From positions 334,952 to 398,951 of the forward strand of contig NZ_LMKM01000007.1 of assembly GCF_001421515.1 (NCBI RefSeq): a DNA stretch of 64,000 nucleotides, read 5' to 3'. A program made the translations under genes and the position numbers. The notes beneath the pieces were generated by a model. The model was not told the DNA's origin, did not search any database, and saw only the letters and a list, made by a program, of their open reading frames with translations. This stretch comes from Pedobacter sp. Leaf216. GTDB taxonomy: Bacteria > Bacteroidota > Bacteroidia > Sphingobacteriales > Sphingobacteriaceae. Shown one piece after another: positions 62,269-64,000 of this stretch; the stretch's first letter is position 1, and the number at the start of each line of letters is the position of its first letter.

Positions 62269-64000
62269 ATGACCAAAACCCATTTTACACTATATTTTTT
62301 ATTGATTGCGAGTACAGTAACCTGTTTTGCTCAAAAAACGATTGAAATTGCCACAAAAAACAATGTATTAATACTGGAAACCGATAAGGATAATGCTTTA
62401 TTATCGACATACATTGGCAAAAGGCTCCAAAGCACTGAAGAATACCCTAATATACAAGCACTTGATAAATACAAACCGGGATCGGATGATCTTTTAAATA
62501 AGCGTGAAGCATACATTGCTTCTGGCTCACTGAATTTGATGGAACCAGCACTTAGCGTTACGCATAGCGATGGCAATAAATCTACTGTGTTAAGCTTTTC
62601 GGAGGTTAAAACGGAACAGATCGATCAGAATAGAAAACTCACCAGCATTGTATTAAAAGATTTTAAATACAACTTTAAAGTGACTTTAAAATACCTGGCT
62701 TATTTTAACGAAGATGTAATTGAGCAATGGGCAGAGATTGAACACCATGAGAAAAAGAGCATTGTATTAAATAAATATGCATCCGCAAACCTTACATTGA
62801 GTGGCCGAAAATTCTTTTTAAAAAACCAATACAGTGGTGCCACAAGAGAAATGAGATCAGAAGAACAACAGTTATTGCATGGAATTAAAACCATCGATTC
62901 GAAACTTGGTACCAGAACAAACCTGCTTCATTCTTCTTCATTTATGGTTTCGATTGATCAGCCTGCAAACGAAGACCTCGGCGAAGTGATAGCGGGTTCA
63001 TTGGCCTGGACAGGGAACTTTAAGCTGGATTTTGAAACTTTTGATGAATATTATTTAAGGATTACTGCCGGAATCAATAATTTTTCATCTAACTATACCC
63101 TTAAAGCAGGCGAAAATTTTGTAACCCCACGTTTTATCTATACCTATTCATCAGAAGGAAAAGGTTTGGCCAGTAGAAACCTGCAAAATTGGGCAAGGAA
63201 CTACCAGATATTAGATGGAAAAGGGGAAAGATCTACCATTTTAAACAATTGGGAAACCACTTATTTCGATTTTAACGATGAAAAATTAAACGAACTTACC
63301 AAGGATACAAAAAAATTAGGTGTAGATGTGTTCTTATTGGATGATGGTTGGTTCGGAAACAAATATCCACGTAATGGCTCAACTTCAGGTCTTGGCGATT
63401 GGCAATATAACCGGCAAAAGCTTAAAAATGGCATCAGTACTTTGGGTAAAGAGGCCACCGCAAGTGGTGTAAAATTTGGCATCTGGATAGAACCGGAAAT
63501 GGTGAATCCAAAAAGCGAACTTTATGAAAATCATCCGGATTGGATTCTCAGACAACCAGAAAGGAAAGAATATTATATGCGCAATCAATTGGTGCTTGAT
63601 TTAACCAACCCGAAAGTGCAGGATTTTATTTTCAATACCGTTAATGATATTTTTAAAGAAGTGCCCGAACTTGCTTTTATTAAATGGGATTGCAATTCGC
63701 TGATTTATAATGCCAACTCCCCTACTTTAAAAAATCAGGATCATTTTTATATTGAATACATCAGGGGTTTAAACAATGTACTGGAAAGAATTAGAAAAAA
63801 ATACCCTAAAACACCGATGATGCTTTGTGCAGGCGGAGGTTCGAGGGTAGATTATGCAGCACTTAAATACTTTACTGAATTTTGGCCAAGTGATAATACA
63901 AATCCCTACGACCGCATTTTTATCCAGTGGGAATATTCTTATTATTTCCCTTCGGTTGCTGTTGATAACCACATTACCGACATGGGTAAACAACCGATTA
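62269..64000 (+). CDS. Alpha-galactosidase, GH36 family, secreted (3' truncated by window)
   Basis: The frame opens at the ATG at 62269 with a signal peptide (to C-F-A-Q) and runs 577 codons to the window end without a stop. The N-terminal beta-supersandwich (P-A-L-S-V-T-H, Q-W-A-E-I-E-H) precedes the TIM barrel with L-L-D-D-G-W-F, F-G-I-W-I-E-P-E-M-V-N-P, the nucleophile Asp474 in F-I-K-W-D-C-N, and the acid/base Asp542 in W-P-S-D-N-T. These are GH36 hallmarks. It cleaves terminal alpha-galactose, so it is probably unrelated in substrate to the heparin locus beside it. Confidence 0.93.
   Translation, partial: MTKTHFTLYFLLIASTVTCFAQKTIEIATKNNVLILETDKDNALLSTYIGKRLQSTEEYPNIQALDKYKPGSDDLLNKREAYIASGSLNLMEPALSVTHSDGNKSTVLSFSEVKTEQIDQNRKLTSIVLKDFKYNFKVTLKYLAYFNEDVIEQWAEIEHHEKKSIVLNKYASANLTLSGRKFFLKNQYSGATREMRSEEQQLLHGIKTIDSKLGTRTNLLHSSSFMVSIDQPANEDLGEVIAGSLAWTGNFKLDFETFDEYYLRITAGINNFSSNYTLKAGENFVTPRFIYTYSSEGKGLASRNLQNWARNYQILDGKGERSTILNNWETTYFDFNDEKLNELTKDTKKLGVDVFLLDDGWFGNKYPRNGSTSGLGDWQYNRQKLKNGISTLGKEATASGVKFGIWIEPEMVNPKSELYENHPDWILRQPERKEYYMRNQLVLDLTNPKVQDFIFNTVNDIFKEVPELAFIKWDCNSLIYNANSPTLKNQDHFYIEYIRGLNNVLERIRKKYPKTPMMLCAGGGSRVDYAALKYFTEFWPSDNTNPYDRIFIQWEYSYYFPSVAVDNHITDMGKQPI

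Overview
The window looks like a chromosomal segment of a Sphingobacteriaceae bacterium (phylum Bacteroidota), most likely Pedobacter or a close relative. It is AT-rich. It carries SusC/SusD, a hybrid two-component (HTCS) regulator, TAnnTTTG-type promoter boxes, C-K-K lipoprotein boxes, and a close homologue of Pedobacter heparinus heparinase III that keeps the three catalytic residues. Family names come from recognised motifs; no database search was run.

Left part (1-28.3 kb): mostly housekeeping. It holds cytochrome bd (cydAB), a Tat-type metallo-beta-lactamase-fold hydrolase, two paralogous tiny genes separated by a triple palindrome array, a cysteine desulfurase, glmM, a methyltransferase/PAP2/ZIP operon, a Uma2 nuclease-like gene, a DUF5522 microgene, and the cluster nusB-DUF1573-yajC / ybbR-coaE, which is interrupted by an opposite-strand TonB-like gene. 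It continues with leucine-type dehydrogenase, an ABC exporter, a PUR-alpha-like protein, ychF, a HAD hydrolase, mgtE, tRNA-Arg(CCG) and a YcaQ-type DNA glycosylase. Intergenic spaces are full of dispersed and tandem repeats: palindromes, heptamer arrays, and a 1-kb array of seven ~140-bp units.

Middle (28.4-36.2 kb): a LytS-type TPR histidine kinase and a LytTR response regulator bracket six secreted or lipoprotein genes of largely unknown function. Three direct repeats at an exact 21-bp period, the geometry LytTR proteins bind, lie upstream of the first lipoprotein gene. I consider this the best candidate for an undescribed system.

Right part (36.2-61.8 kb): a polysaccharide utilisation locus for heparin/heparan sulfate. 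A minus-strand block reads two ferritin-like proteins -> SusC -> SusD (with an inserted repeat domain) -> sulfatase -> exo-heparinase-like lyase -> HTCS. A ROK kinase and a plus-strand block (GH88 glucuronyl hydrolase, heparinase III, heparin-lyase-I-like lipoprotein) follow. In the inferred pathway, lyases cut heparan sulfate, the sulfatase desulfates the products, GH88 removes the unsaturated uronate, the ROK kinase phosphorylates the released amino sugar, and the HTCS senses oligosaccharide. After it come a DUF6055-like zincin, an alkaline-phosphatase-fold phosphodiesterase and a GH36 alpha-galactosidase that runs off the window. Between ROK and GH88 lies a 381-bp tandem duplication in which one copy has visibly acquired a 45-bp palindrome with a 5-bp target duplication.
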